From assembly GCA_012744435.1 (NCBI GenBank), contig JAAYCA010000013.1, positions 29,256 to 93,255 of the forward strand: DNA of 64,000 bases, written 5' to 3'. The translations under genes were made by a program, and so were the position numbers. Source of the stretch: Bacteroidales bacterium. Its GTDB lineage: Bacteria; Bacteroidota; Bacteroidia; Bacteroidales; UBA932. Each line of letters starts with the position of its first letter. The stretch's first letter is position 1. The notes under the pieces are model-generated. The model saw only the letters and a program-made list of their open reading frames with translations. It made no database searches and was not told the origin of the DNA. This document shows, one piece after another, positions 44,818 through 56,180 of the stretch.

Positions 44818-45828
44818 GTGGGGGAGTACCGCTACACACCGGTCAAGTTCCTCAGGGACTGGGCGCTCATTATCGGCATGATCGTGGGCGCCTCCCTGTA
44901 TCTGGTCTATCATGCCCTGCCCGCGCTGCATCCCGCCGGACCGGTGCTTGAGCAGATAGCGAAGAGGGTGCAGCCGGTGCTGCTCTTCATCATGCTGTTC
45001 CTGAGTTTTTGCCGTATCGAGCCGCATCAGATGCGGCCGCACCGCTGGATGCTCTGGCTGCTGCTGGTGCAGGCCGGCTTTTTCGTGGGACTGGCCCTGC
45101 TCCTTTTTTTCTGCCCGGCGATGCCGCTCCGCTACGGGATCGAGGCGGCGATGCTGTGTCTGATCTGCCCCACGGCCACGGCCTGTGCCGTCGTCACGGG
45201 CAAACTGGGGGGCAACATGGCCGGCGTGGTCACGTACACGGTGCTGATCAATCTGGTCGTGGCGGTGCTGGTGCCGCTGCTGGTGCCGCTCATCCATCCG
45301 ATGGCCGGGCTGACGTTCGGCGAATCTTTCGCCAAGATCCTCGCGAAGGTGTTTCCGCTGCTGATCCTGCCCGCCCTGCTGGCCTGGCTGGTCCGCTATC
45401 TGATGCCGAGGTTCCATGCCTGGCTGATGCGTTTCCCGGACCTGGCTTTCTATATCTGGGCCGTGTCGCTCACGCTCGCCATCGCGATGAGCACCCGCGC
45501 CATCGTGCACAACGGTGCCGGCGCCGTGATCTGGGAGATCGGTCTCGCCTCGCTGCTCTCCTGCGCCTTCCAGTTCTGGCTCGGGCGCCGCATCGGCCGC
45601 CGCTACAAGTGTCCCGTCTCCGCCGGCCAGGCCCTCGGCCAGAAGAACACCGTCTTCGGCATCTGGATGGGCTACACCTTCCTCACGCCCGTCATTTCCG
45701 TCGCCGGCGGCTTCTACACCATCTACCATAACGTCTTCAACACCTGGCAGATGTACCGCAAGCGCAAGCGGGACGAGGCCGCGCAGTACATCCAGGACGC
45801 CATCTCTACGAGGCCGCATACTAGTTAA
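44818..45828 (+). CDS. BASS (bile acid:sodium symporter)-superfamily transporter
   Basis: A 336-aa integral membrane protein with about nine to ten helices. The 'MLCLICPTATACAVVTGKLGGNMAG' segment (~residues 117-141) matches the crossover/sodium-site region of BASS carriers. The start is GTG at 44818, one base after the purD-folD stop; no ATG fits better. Despite the family name, members carry various organic anions and vitamins, so the substrate is open. Being the last gene of the purine operon suggests a purine-related, folate-related or pantothenate-like solute, but this is inference. The C-terminus is basic and cytoplasmic. Confidence 0.8.
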   Translation: MGEYRYTPVKFLRDWALIIGMIVGASLYLVYHALPALHPAGPVLEQIAKRVQPVLLFIMLFLSFCRIEPHQMRPHRWMLWLLLVQAGFFVGLALLLFFCPAMPLRYGIEAAMLCLICPTATACAVVTGKLGGNMAGVVTYTVLINLVVAVLVPLLVPLIHPMAGLTFGESFAKILAKVFPLLILPALLAWLVRYLMPRFHAWLMRFPDLAFYIWAVSLTLAIAMSTRAIVHNGAGAVIWEIGLASLLSCAFQFWLGRRIGRRYKCPVSAGQALGQKNTVFGIWMGYTFLTPVISVAGGFYTIYHNVFNTWQMYRKRKRDEAAQYIQDAISTRPHTS

Positions 45829-45849
45829 GGCAGCGTCCTTTTTCTTTCC

Positions 45850-45923
45850 GGCGGAGGCGGCAGGGCTGCTGCCGTGCAGGCAACAAAATGCCCGCCCGAC
45901 AGCAGCCCTGCCGCCTTTCCGCC
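45850..45923. terminator. Long stem-loop after the purine operon
   Basis: GGCGGA plus GGCGGCAGGGCTGCTG (45850-45871) pairs with CAGCAGCCCTGCCGCC (45900-45915) and, after a 2-nt bulge, TCCGCC (45918-45923). The loop is 28 nt. There is no T-tract, so it may be a stabilising 3' hairpin or a repeat rather than a classical intrinsic terminator. Confidence 0.5.
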
Positions 45924-46040
45924 AAATGCCAAAACGCGCCGGCCACCCCACGCACCCTCCCCACGGCCCCCGACAGCACAGGCCAACGTGCGCAGGCTCA
46001 CGCACAACCCGCCCTCCGGCCGCCGCGGATACCTATCGTA

Positions 46041-46087
46041 GTCATTCCTGACGCCTTAATAGTCATCCCGGGTTTGACCCGGAATCT
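46041..46087. repeat. Interspersed repeat (GTCATCCCGGG...CCCGGAATCT type)
   Basis: GTCATTCC at 46041 and the sequence 46062-46087, containing CCGGG-TTTGA-CCCGG, match a widespread intergenic repeat type. This one is in non-coding DNA, unlike the copies at 3890 and 19285, which are a different but similar family. Confidence 0.55.
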
Positions 46088-46108
46088 CCTTTCTCCAGTG
46101 GACCCTTC

Positions 46109-46243
46109 GGACAGAAAAAGGCCCGATTCCTGTCTGTAGGGGGGCAAATGTAGGGGGTACAGACAGGATTTGGCTCGTATTCTGTCTGAAGGGTACCCGA
46201 ATGATGGGGATCAGACAGAAAAACACTACTATTTCTGTCTGAA
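46109..46243. repeat. Tandem array of three ~50-bp hairpin units
   Basis: Three units, each made of CAGACAG-type arm, 10-19 nt and CTGTCTG arm. Unit 1: (G)GACAG 46110-46114 with CTGTCTG 46130-46136. Unit 2: CAGACAG 46160-46166 with CTGTCTG 46182-46188. Unit 3: TCAGACAGAAA 46211-46221 with its exact complement 46232-46242. Spacing is ~50 and ~52 nt; G-rich linkers separate the units. No coding potential is seen. Confidence 0.65.
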
Positions 46244-46251
46244 CACAGTTT

Positions 46252-46481
46252 CTATTTAACCTCGCTGAGGGCGCCGGTGGCGGAGTCGATGATGAAGCCG
46301 CGGACGGTCACGTCCCCTCGTTGACGGATTCGTAGCCCTCGCCCGTGTCTACGGACAGCATCGAGAAGCCCATACAGAAGTACGGCGCGAGGACCCTGTC
46401 CCCGCACAACTGCTTCACTTCGTCGTAGTTCGTACCCGTGTACAGGAGCTTCTGAATAGCGGATTTTTCTTCGGGGTGAAG
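46252..46481 (-). pseudogene. Remnant of a small gene (frameshifted, no start)
   Basis: On the minus strand a frame without start codon reads PEEKSAIQKLLYTGTNYDEV onward for ~55 residues to SVNEG, then meets TGA. Shifting by one base continues as DVTVRGFIIDSATGALSEV and ends at TAG 46252. An in-frame TAA precedes the first part. The second part resembles the C-terminal strand of beta-carbonic anhydrases, and the first part resembles small phage-type proteins. These resemblances are weak, and the segment may be two remnants joined at ~46316. Confidence 0.45.
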
Positions 46482-46506
46482 TTAGTAAAATTGTTGATAA
46501 CTTTTT

Positions 46507-49615
<3,109 letters not shown>

Positions 49616-49636
49616 AATGTTAATATACAATAAATT

Positions 49637-50620
49637 ATGAGTACAGGAAACATTCGCCCCGCGGAGATGGAGCGCATCACGACGCCCACACTGGCCCGGG
49701 CATTCATCGAAGGACAAATCAAGGAGCTGCGCGAGCAGATCGGCGACAAGAAGGTTCTGCTGGCCCTGTCGGGCGGTGTCGATTCCTCCGTGGTTGCGGC
49801 GTTGCTCATCAAGGCCGTAGGAAAGCAGCTGGTTTCCGTCCACGTCAATCACGGCCTCCTCCGCAAGGGCGAGGCTGAGCAGGTGGTGCGCGTGTTCCGC
49901 GACGAGCTTCAGGCCAACCTGGTGTACGTGGACGCCACGGACCGTTTCCTCGACAAGCTGGCCGGCGTGGCGGATCCCGAGCGGAAACGGAAAATCATCG
50001 GCGCAGAATTCATCCGCGTGTTCGAAGAAGAGGCCCGCAAGCTGGAGGGAATCAGTTTTCTGGCCCAGGGAACGATCTATCCCGACATTGTCGAGTCCGG
50101 TCCGGTAAAGTCCCACCACAATGTGGGCGGTCTTCCCGAAGACCTGCAGTTTGAGCTCGTGGAGCCCATCAAACTCCTTTACAAGGATGAAGTCCGCGTG
50201 GTCGGCAAAGAGTTGGGACTGCCCGACAACATGGTTTATCGCCAGCCGTTCCCCGGCCCCGGCCTGGGTGTCCGCTGTACCGGCGCCATTACGCGGGACC
50301 GCCTGGAGGCTCTTCGCGAGAGCGATGCCATCCTGCGCGAGGAGTTTGCCAGGAATGGCCTGGAAGGCAAGGTCTGGCAATACTTTACAGTGGTCCCCGA
50401 CTATAAGTCAACGGGGGTCAAGGACAACAAGCGCAGCTGGGACTGGCCGGTCATCATCCGTGCCGTCAATACCCGCGATGCGATGACCGCCACCATTGAG
50501 GAGATTCCCTACAAGCTGCTGCATCATATCACGCAACGCATCGTGACGGAGGTCCCGGGCGTGAACCGCGTACTGTATGACCTCACGCCGAAGCCGACGG
50601 GGACGATAGAATGGGAATAA
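49637..50620 (+). CDS. GMP synthase paralogue lacking the glutaminase domain
   Basis: 327 aa: only the ATP-pyrophosphatase (P-loop LSGGVDSSV, ~residue 47) and the dimerisation domain (ending KPTGTIEWE) are present. The ATG is close to the normal inter-domain junction, and no glutaminase remnant lies in the 21-nt gap, so the gene is naturally short rather than broken. Sequence similarity to the preceding guaA is only moderate, with a distinct '[20 protein letters not shown]' segment, so this is not a recent duplication. Such a form needs free ammonia or a glutaminase supplied in trans, as in archaeal two-subunit GMP synthases. Confidence 0.88.
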   Translation: MSTGNIRPAEMERITTPTLARAFIEGQIKELREQIGDKKVLLALSGGVDSSVVAALLIKAVGKQLVSVHVNHGLLRKGEAEQVVRVFRDELQANLVYVDATDRFLDKLAGVADPERKRKIIGAEFIRVFEEEARKLEGISFLAQGTIYPDIVESGPVKSHHNVGGLPEDLQFELVEPIKLLYKDEVRVVGKELGLPDNMVYRQPFPGPGLGVRCTGAITRDRLEALRESDAILREEFARNGLEGKVWQYFTVVPDYKSTGVKDNKRSWDWPVIIRAVNTRDAMTATIEEIPYKLLHHITQRIVTEVPGVNRVLYDLTPKPTGTIEWE

Positions 50621-50637
50621 ACCAATCACGATAGACT

Positions 50638-51996
50638 ATGGCTCAATTACAAAAAGACCAGGCAATTTATGATGCCCGTCCGCTTGGCTCGGGCAAGATG
50701 ACCGTGCTCGGCCTCCAGCATCTCTTTGCGATGTTCGGGGCTACCGTCCTCGTTCCGGTGATCACCGGACTTTCCGTCTCCGCGACCCTGCTCTTCGCAG
50801 GTATCGGCACGCTGCTTTTCCACCTTCTGACGAAGATGAAGGTGCCCGCCTTCCTCGGATCGTCCTTCGCCTTCCTCGGCGGTTATGCCGCCGTGACGCA
50901 GATGGGCGCCGAGAAGGGGCTTGATCTTGCGCAGTCCCTGCCGTATGCGTGCATCGGCGTGTTTTTCGCCGCGCTGATGTATTTCGTGCTGGCCGGTCTG
51001 TTCGCCGCTTTCGGCGCCCGGAAAGTCCTGCGTTTCTTCCCTCCCATCGTCACCGGACCGATCATCATCGCCATCGGCCTGACCCTGTCCGGTTCCGCCA
51101 TCCAGAATTGCAGCCAGAACTGGTGGATCGCCATTGTGGCCGTGCTGATCGTCGTGGTCTGCAACATCTGGGGCAAGGGCATGATCAAGATCGTTCCTAT
51201 CCTGCTGGGCGTGCTGGGCTCCTATATCATCGCCGCCTGCTTCGGACAGGTTGATTTCACGCAAGTGAAGGAAGCTGCCTGGGTCGGTCTGCCGTTCAAG
51301 TGGGGCAATACGGCGTTTGCCGTGTTCCGGAATCCCGACTGGGGCCTGATCGTGGCCGCCATCATCGCCATCCTGCCGATTTCGCTCGCCACGATGGTCG
51401 AGCACATCGGTGACATGTGCGCCATTTCCTCTACGACGGGGATCAATTACCTGGAGAGCCCGGGTCTGCACCGCACCCTGATGGGCGACGGTCTCGCCAC
51501 GGCGGTCGCCTCCCTGTTCGGCGCCCCGGCCAATACGACTTACGGCGAGAACACGGGCGTGCTCAATATCACCAAGGTCTTCGATCCGCGCGTGATCCGC
51601 ATCGCCGCCTGCTTCGCAATCGTGCTGGCTTTCTGCCCGAAGTTCGCCGCGCTCATCGGCGTCATGCCCGCCGCGACCATCGGCGGCGTGTCGCTGGTGC
51701 TCTACGGTATGATCTCCGCGGTCGGCGTGCGCAACGTCGTCGAGAACCAGGTGGACTTCACTTCCTCGCGCAACCTCATCATCGCGGCGCTCATCCTCGT
51801 GCTCGCCATCGGTATCAAGTATGGCGCGAACGACTCCATCAGCCTCGGTTTCACCTCGCTGAGCGGACTGGCCGTCGCCGCCCTCGTGGGCATCATCCTC
51901 AACGCCGTGCTCCCGGGAAACGACTATGAGTTCGGGAAAGGCGGAGTCGGAGACATCTCCGTCAACTTCGGCCCCCGGATGGAGAAAGAGAAATAG
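50638..51996 (+). CDS. uraA: NCS2-family nucleobase permease (uracil/xanthine type)
   Basis: A 452-aa proton-coupled inner-membrane permease with 14 hydrophobic segments. The family signature TTYGENTGVL (~residue 301) matches the uracil-permease subgroup, and the substrate-contact Glu in 'SLATMVEHIGDM' is present. The N-terminus 'KMTVLGLQHLFAMFGATVLVP' is typical. Position 17 nt after the GMP synthases suggests co-expression, so xanthine or guanine as substrate is also possible. A composite palindrome fills the gap to the convergent HAD gene. Confidence 0.9.
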   Translation: MAQLQKDQAIYDARPLGSGKMTVLGLQHLFAMFGATVLVPVITGLSVSATLLFAGIGTLLFHLLTKMKVPAFLGSSFAFLGGYAAVTQMGAEKGLDLAQSLPYACIGVFFAALMYFVLAGLFAAFGARKVLRFFPPIVTGPIIIAIGLTLSGSAIQNCSQNWWIAIVAVLIVVVCNIWGKGMIKIVPILLGVLGSYIIAACFGQVDFTQVKEAAWVGLPFKWGNTAFAVFRNPDWGLIVAAIIAILPISLATMVEHIGDMCAISSTTGINYLESPGLHRTLMGDGLATAVASLFGAPANTTYGENTGVLNITKVFDPRVIRIAACFAIVLAFCPKFAALIGVMPAATIGGVSLVLYGMISAVGVRNVVENQVDFTSSRNLIIAALILVLAIGIKYGANDSISLGFTSLSGLAVAALVGIILNAVLPGNDYEFGKGGVGDISVNFGPRMEKEK

Positions 51997-52005
51997 TCGC
52001 TGGTA

Positions 52006-52087
52006 GGCCAGAGCAAAAGTATCCCCCCGGCAAGCTTTTACCGAAAGGTTTTTTTCAGCTTGCCGGGGGGATAGCTTTTGGCTGGCC
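52006..52087. repeat. Composite palindromic element, copy 1 (between convergent genes)
   Basis: Outer stem TATCCCCCCGGCAAGCT (52020-52036) pairs exactly with 52057-52073 and extends imperfectly to GGCCAG / CTGGCC at 52006-52011 and 52082-52087. Inside lies a mini-hairpin ACC-GAAA-GGT followed by T7. It fills the gap between the uraA stop and the HAD stop. All four arms of this copy and copy 2 (58080-58159) are related. Confidence 0.8.
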
Positions 52088-52091
52088 GCAG

Positions 52092-52928
52092 TTACTTTGA
52101 CAAGCGGCTGAGCACCCAGTCGGCTTTTATCTTGTCGATGATGGCGGTGACGACGCGGTAGGCGGGCGCGTCCGGTGTATAGACGGCCGGCACCGCGAAG
52201 GCGACGCGCCCCTGACGCTTGAGTTTCGCGGCGGTGGCCTTCTTGCGTTCGTTTTCCGGGTCGTAAACGGCGATGGAATGTCCGCCGAACATGCCGACGA
52301 TCTTCATGCAGGGCACGTCCGTGTCGCCGTCGCCGAAATAGATCATGTTCGAGAAGGGGATGCGCTTCTTGTCTTCGGCCATGGATTCGTTGACCTGCTT
52401 GTTGTCCCGGGAGCTGAAGATGCCCTTGCTGATCTTGAAAAGGAACTGGGTCTTGGCCGTGTAATCCACGGCGATGCCGGGCCATTCCGCCTCGCCGTTG
52501 GCGTCGTAGATGAAGGTGCCGGCGAAAACGTGCTTGAACTCATGCGAGATCGGGCTGCCCTCGATGATCTCCTTCAGGCCGGAGGAGTTGATGTAATGCT
52601 CGATCCGGACCCCGTGGGCGTCGCCGTACTCGTTGATGAGCCGGAACCACTCCCGCACGCCGTCGAAGAGCTGGATGTCCTGGCCGAAGCGCAGGAAATC
52701 CTCGCGGCGGAGCTTGATGCCGTTCTTCCTGGCCTCGTCGAACATCAGCTTCATGTAGGCCAGCACGTTGGAGGCGTCCTGACCGATGGCAATGCTGTCG
52801 GACATCCGCCAGAACTCATCCGCGGTCTTGCCGACGGCCTGGATGAAGCCGAATTCCTGCATGTTGCCGGGCGAGAGGGTCCCGTCATAATCGTATATCA
52901 AAGCAACAATCGGTTTTTTTTGCACCAT
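52092..52928 (-). CDS. HAD-superfamily hydrolase
   Basis: A 278-aa protein. Motif I is YDYDGTL (~residues 12-18, nucleophile and acid/base Asp), motif II is the Ser of INSSG (~residue 114) and motif IV is FGDGDTDVPCM (~residue 199). The cap region is helical and larger than in simple phosphoserine-phosphatase types. This points to a soluble cytoplasmic phosphatase with unknown substrate; HAD proteins of this layout occur widely in gut Bacteroidota. It converges with uraA through a palindromic element and is divergent from the acyl-CoA synthetase. Confidence 0.82.
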   Translation of the reverse strand: MVQKKPIVALIYDYDGTLSPGNMQEFGFIQAVGKTADEFWRMSDSIAIGQDASNVLAYMKLMFDEARKNGIKLRREDFLRFGQDIQLFDGVREWFRLINEYGDAHGVRIEHYINSSGLKEIIEGSPISHEFKHVFAGTFIYDANGEAEWPGIAVDYTAKTQFLFKISKGIFSSRDNKQVNESMAEDKKRIPFSNMIYFGDGDTDVPCMKIVGMFGGHSIAVYDPENERKKATAAKLKRQGRVAFAVPAVYTPDAPAYRVVTAIIDKIKADWVLSRLSK

Positions 52929-52995
52929 GATTCACCACACATAAATTGTTTTCGCCCCAAATATCGGAATAATTCGCCACATACGCACGCGTGAG

Positions 52996-53027
52996 TTTGC
53001 AAAAAACCGTTCCGGCCCATACCTTTG
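52996..53027 (+). promoter_or_regulatory. Promoter of the acyl-CoA synthetase gene
   Basis: TTTG (52996-52999), 20 nt, TACCTTTG (53020-53027): full match to the Bacteroidota consensus. The ATG is 38 nt downstream, so this gene has a normal leader. Confidence 0.7.
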
Positions 53028-53065
53028 CGCCGCGAAACCGAAACTCAAAAGCATAACACACCAGC

Positions 53066-54712
53066 ATGCAAACCTATCCGCACTACCTGGAGCGTCTTCA
53101 AAACGCGACCCGCAAGTACTGGGACAAGGCCGCCCTCAACAGCATCGGCGGCGAATCCTTTACCTATGGCCAGATGGCCATCCAAATCGAGAAATTTCAC
53201 CTCCTGTTCAAGGAACTGGGCCTGAAGAAGGGAGACAAGATCGCCCTCTGGGCCCGCAACGGCGCCCGTTGGGGCATGGCTTACCTCGCGGTCAATACCT
53301 ACGAGACCGTGATCGTGCCGCTGCTCGCCGATTTCACCGCCGATAACGCCACCTTCCTGGTGAACCATTCCGAAAGCATCGCCCTCTTCACCAACGAAGA
53401 GAAGTTCGCCCAGATGGACGTCCGGAAGATGCCCGCCCTCAAGTTCGTCGTCGATGTGGACAGCTGGAAACTCCTGTTTGCCGCCGACGAGAAGGTCGCG
53501 GCCGCTTACGCCGGGATGGACGCCATGTTCGCCGCCAAATGGCCGGAAGGCTTCGGTCCCGACGATGTCGTGTTCCCGACCGACAACTGGGACGACCTGT
53601 CCACGATCAACTACACCTCCGGATCCACCGGCGACCCGAAGGGCGTGATGCTCACTTACCGCAATTTCAGCGCCAATGTCGATTTCAGCCAGCGCAACGT
53701 GCCGGCAGGCGACAAGATGGTCTCCATGCTCCCGATGGCCCATATGTACGGTCTCGTGATCGAGTTTATCTATCCGCTCTGCAACGGCACGGCCATCTAC
53801 TGGCTCGGCAAGGCTCCGACCCCGGCCACGCTCCTCAAGGCGTTCGCCGACGTGAAACCGTATCTGCTCATTACCGTACCCCTCGTGATGGAGAAGATCT
53901 ACAAGTCCAAGATCAAGCCCACCCTCGACAAGCCGGCCGTGAAGTTCCTGCTCAAGGTCCCCGGCGTCAACGGTATCATCTACAAGAAGGTCAAGGACGG
54001 CCTCGTGCAAGCCTTTGGCGGCAACGTCCAGGAGTTCATCATGGGCGGTGCACCGCTCAACCCCGAGGTGGAGCGGATCTTCAGGAAGATCAAGTTCCCT
54101 TACCTGGTCGGCTACGGCATGACCGAGGCCTGCCCGCTGCTTGCCTATGAGCACTGGACCAAGTATGTCCCGGGCTCCTGCGGCAAGGCCGTGGACTGCG
54201 CGGTCGTGCGCATCGACTCCGAGGATCCCCAGCATATCGCCGGCGAGATCCAGGCCAAGGGCGAGAACATCACCATCGGCTACTACAAGAATCCGGAGGC
54301 CTCCGCGAACGCCTTCACGGAGGACGGCTTCCTGCGCACCGGCGACCTCGGCATCATGGACAAGGACGGCAACATCTTCATCAAGGGGCGTTCCAAGAGC
54401 ATGATCCTCACGGCCAACGGACAGAATGTCTATCCCGAGGAGATCGAGGCCATCGTGAACAACCAGCCCTTCGTCAGCGAATCCGTGGTCGTGGACCGCG
54501 CCGGCAAGATCGTCGCCCTGGTCTATCTCGACAAGGATGGCATGAAGGCTGCCGGGCTCGACGAGGAGGCCATTTCCGACCTGCCCGAACGGATCCGCAG
54601 CGGCGCCAACCGCCAGCTCCCGGCCTACAGCAAGATCACCAAGGTCGAGCCCGTGCTCGTGCCGTTCGAGAAGACTCCGAAGATGAGCATCAAGCGCTTC
54701 CTGTACAAGTAA
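53066..54712 (+). CDS. fadD: Long-chain acyl-CoA synthetase (AMP-forming)
   Basis: A 548-aa member of the ANL superfamily that activates a fatty acid with ATP and CoA. The P-loop YTSGSTGDPKGVML (~residue 186), 'GYGMTEACPL' (~residue 350), DGFLRTGDLG (~residue 418) and the hinge/A10 Lys near the C-terminal 'KTPKMSIKRFLYK' are all present. Length is typical for FadD-type enzymes. No membrane segment is evident; a cytoplasmic or peripheral location is expected. The downstream envelope-protein genes may be read from the same promoter. Confidence 0.9.
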   Translation: MQTYPHYLERLQNATRKYWDKAALNSIGGESFTYGQMAIQIEKFHLLFKELGLKKGDKIALWARNGARWGMAYLAVNTYETVIVPLLADFTADNATFLVNHSESIALFTNEEKFAQMDVRKMPALKFVVDVDSWKLLFAADEKVAAAYAGMDAMFAAKWPEGFGPDDVVFPTDNWDDLSTINYTSGSTGDPKGVMLTYRNFSANVDFSQRNVPAGDKMVSMLPMAHMYGLVIEFIYPLCNGTAIYWLGKAPTPATLLKAFADVKPYLLITVPLVMEKIYKSKIKPTLDKPAVKFLLKVPGVNGIIYKKVKDGLVQAFGGNVQEFIMGGAPLNPEVERIFRKIKFPYLVGYGMTEACPLLAYEHWTKYVPGSCGKAVDCAVVRIDSEDPQHIAGEIQAKGENITIGYYKNPEASANAFTEDGFLRTGDLGIMDKDGNIFIKGRSKSMILTANGQNVYPEEIEAIVNNQPFVSESVVVDRAGKIVALVYLDKDGMKAAGLDEEAISDLPERIRSGANRQLPAYSKITKVEPVLVPFEKTPKMSIKRFLYK

Positions 54713-54743
54713 TGCAACAGAAAGACTCGCGCGCGCATCTTAT

Positions 54744-55475
54744 ATGCGTATGAGATCTTTCGTGAAATTCTTCCTGGTGCTCGCCGCTTTGACGGCGGGC
54801 ACCTTTTCGCTGCCCGCCCAGATCCGCCTCACGGACTGGGGACGGCAGCGTGAGCGCCGCTTCAACCGCCAGCCGGTCAAGGAAAAGTGGGACGTTCGCA
54901 TCAACGTGGCTGCATCGCCCATCCATGCTGCCAATATGTTCGTGGACGGTCTCGGCTGGTCATACGAAATCGTGGGCGATTATATGGTCGATGACTTCCG
55001 CACAGATATGATGTCCAGGCTCTACTCGGACTATTATGGCCCCACCCGGACGCTGGGCGCCATTGGCATCGGCGTCGACTATGCCGTCAGCAACTGGTTC
55101 TCCGCGTCGCTGGATTTTGCGGCGGCTTCCTTCTGGCGAAGTCGCTACAGCGCGGTGAACGACAGCCAGGTCGGTTCTGACAGCGGCACTGCCTTCTATT
55201 TGCTGCCCCGGGCCAAATTCATGTACATGAACCGCCGCAAGGTGCGTCTGTACGGCTCTTTCGGCATCGGTGCAGTCCTGTACGGTGGCTTCGACACCTT
55301 GAACTACCGCGTTATGGACAGCGATGGCGTCCATTTCGTGAATAATTCGTTCCGGGCCTGTGCACAGTTCAGCCCCATCGGCGTTGAATTCGGCCGGAAA
55401 TTTTTCGGCTTCGCCGAGATCGGGGCCGGCACCCTGTATGTCGGCATGCAGGCCGGTATCGGTTACAAGTTTTAA
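54744..55475 (+). CDS. Small outer-membrane beta-barrel-like protein
   Basis: A 243-aa protein with a signal peptide (cleavage near LTAGTFSLPAQ, ~residue 27). Alternating amphipathic strands follow, and the C-terminus GYKF ends in Phe, as expected for BAM substrates. There may be two in-frame starts (54744 and 54750); the second gives MRSFVKFFLVLAALTAG and is equally good. Its function is unknown; similar small barrels in Bacteroidota are annotated only as outer-membrane proteins. Its stop abuts the next gene, an exported lipoprotein, suggesting a pair. Confidence 0.65.
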   Translation: MRMRSFVKFFLVLAALTAGTFSLPAQIRLTDWGRQRERRFNRQPVKEKWDVRINVAASPIHAANMFVDGLGWSYEIVGDYMVDDFRTDMMSRLYSDYYGPTRTLGAIGIGVDYAVSNWFSASLDFAAASFWRSRYSAVNDSQVGSDSGTAFYLLPRAKFMYMNRRKVRLYGSFGIGAVLYGGFDTLNYRVMDSDGVHFVNNSFRACAQFSPIGVEFGRKFFGFAEIGAGTLYVGMQAGIGYKF

Positions 55476-55487
55476 ATGACAGGCAGT

Positions 55488-56096
55488 ATGAAAAAGATAG
55501 TTCTTCCGATCCTTCTGATGGCGGCGACGGCCGCCCTCGACTCCTGCATCGTGGACGACGGCGGCAACCGTAATCTCAATGCCTACCAGATCATGCATCA
55601 GTCCCGCCTCCTTGTGGAGCAGAGCGTCTCCGTGAGCGTCAGCGCCATCAACCAGATGATCCAGGAGGGGCGCGACATCAATGCCGAAGGCTTCATGGCC
55701 AAGGCCGGGGAAGGCATTCTCTTCTCCCGCACGGACCAGGACCGTTGGTCGGTCGCCGGGCAGAACGATATCGTCACCTTCTCGCTGATGCTTGTCCGCG
55801 AACCCTCCGGGGACGGCTATGACGAATGGACCTGCCGTAACGTCAGGTGCCTGCACGATGAAGATGAAAAGGGCTATATGATGATGTATGCCGAAGAGGA
55901 TATCCATTTTGAATGGATCACCCGTGCATACAGCTTCTCCGTCCAATCGAGTTTGGAGCAGACAGGTACTTACCGGGTGGAATTCTTCCCCGACCGCGAG
56001 GCTTCCACCTGCCTCGACTGGTGTACGCTGGCTTACTCGGAAGGTGACATCCAATGGACCACCAGCCGCGGTGGCGGCGGCGTCTATTACGAGTAG
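55488..56096 (+). CDS. Lipoprotein of unknown function (202 aa)
   Basis: ATG 55488 gives MKKIVLPILLMAATAALDSC with a non-ideal lipobox (LDSC); an ATG four codons earlier is also in frame. The mature protein has no recognised motif. It contains several aromatic strand-like segments (DIHFEWITRAYSFSVQSS) and ends in a glycine-rich GGGGVYYE. It is encoded directly after the small barrel gene and before an intrinsic terminator, so the two form the end of a transcription unit. Confidence 0.6.
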   Translation: MKKIVLPILLMAATAALDSCIVDDGGNRNLNAYQIMHQSRLLVEQSVSVSVSAINQMIQEGRDINAEGFMAKAGEGILFSRTDQDRWSVAGQNDIVTFSLMLVREPSGDGYDEWTCRNVRCLHDEDEKGYMMMYAEEDIHFEWITRAYSFSVQSSLEQTGTYRVEFFPDREASTCLDWCTLAYSEGDIQWTTSRGGGGVYYE

Positions 56097-56133
56097 TGAC
56101 AATTTGTCACTGGAACGGCATTTGAATCGAAAG

Positions 56134-56160
56134 GGTCGGCCCGCGTGGCCGACCTTTTTT
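56134..56160 (+). terminator. Intrinsic terminator before htpG
   Basis: GGTCGGCC (56134-56141), CGCGT loop, GGCCGACC (56147-56154), then TTTTTT. This is the clearest Rho-independent terminator in the window. A second small palindrome AGTGACA-ATT-TGTCACT (56095-56111) overlaps the preceding stop codon. Confidence 0.88.
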
Positions 56161-56180
56161 GATTCTAAAAGCATACAGAT

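Noticed and set aside
45888..46139. Possible 83-aa protein after the purine operon
   Set aside because: It runs through the long hairpin arm and the interspersed repeat, with low-complexity Pro/Arg content; judged non-coding.
46109..46243. CRISPR-like repeat/spacer array
   Set aside because: Arms are only 7-11 bp, not identical, and themselves inverted; there are just three units and no cas genes nearby.
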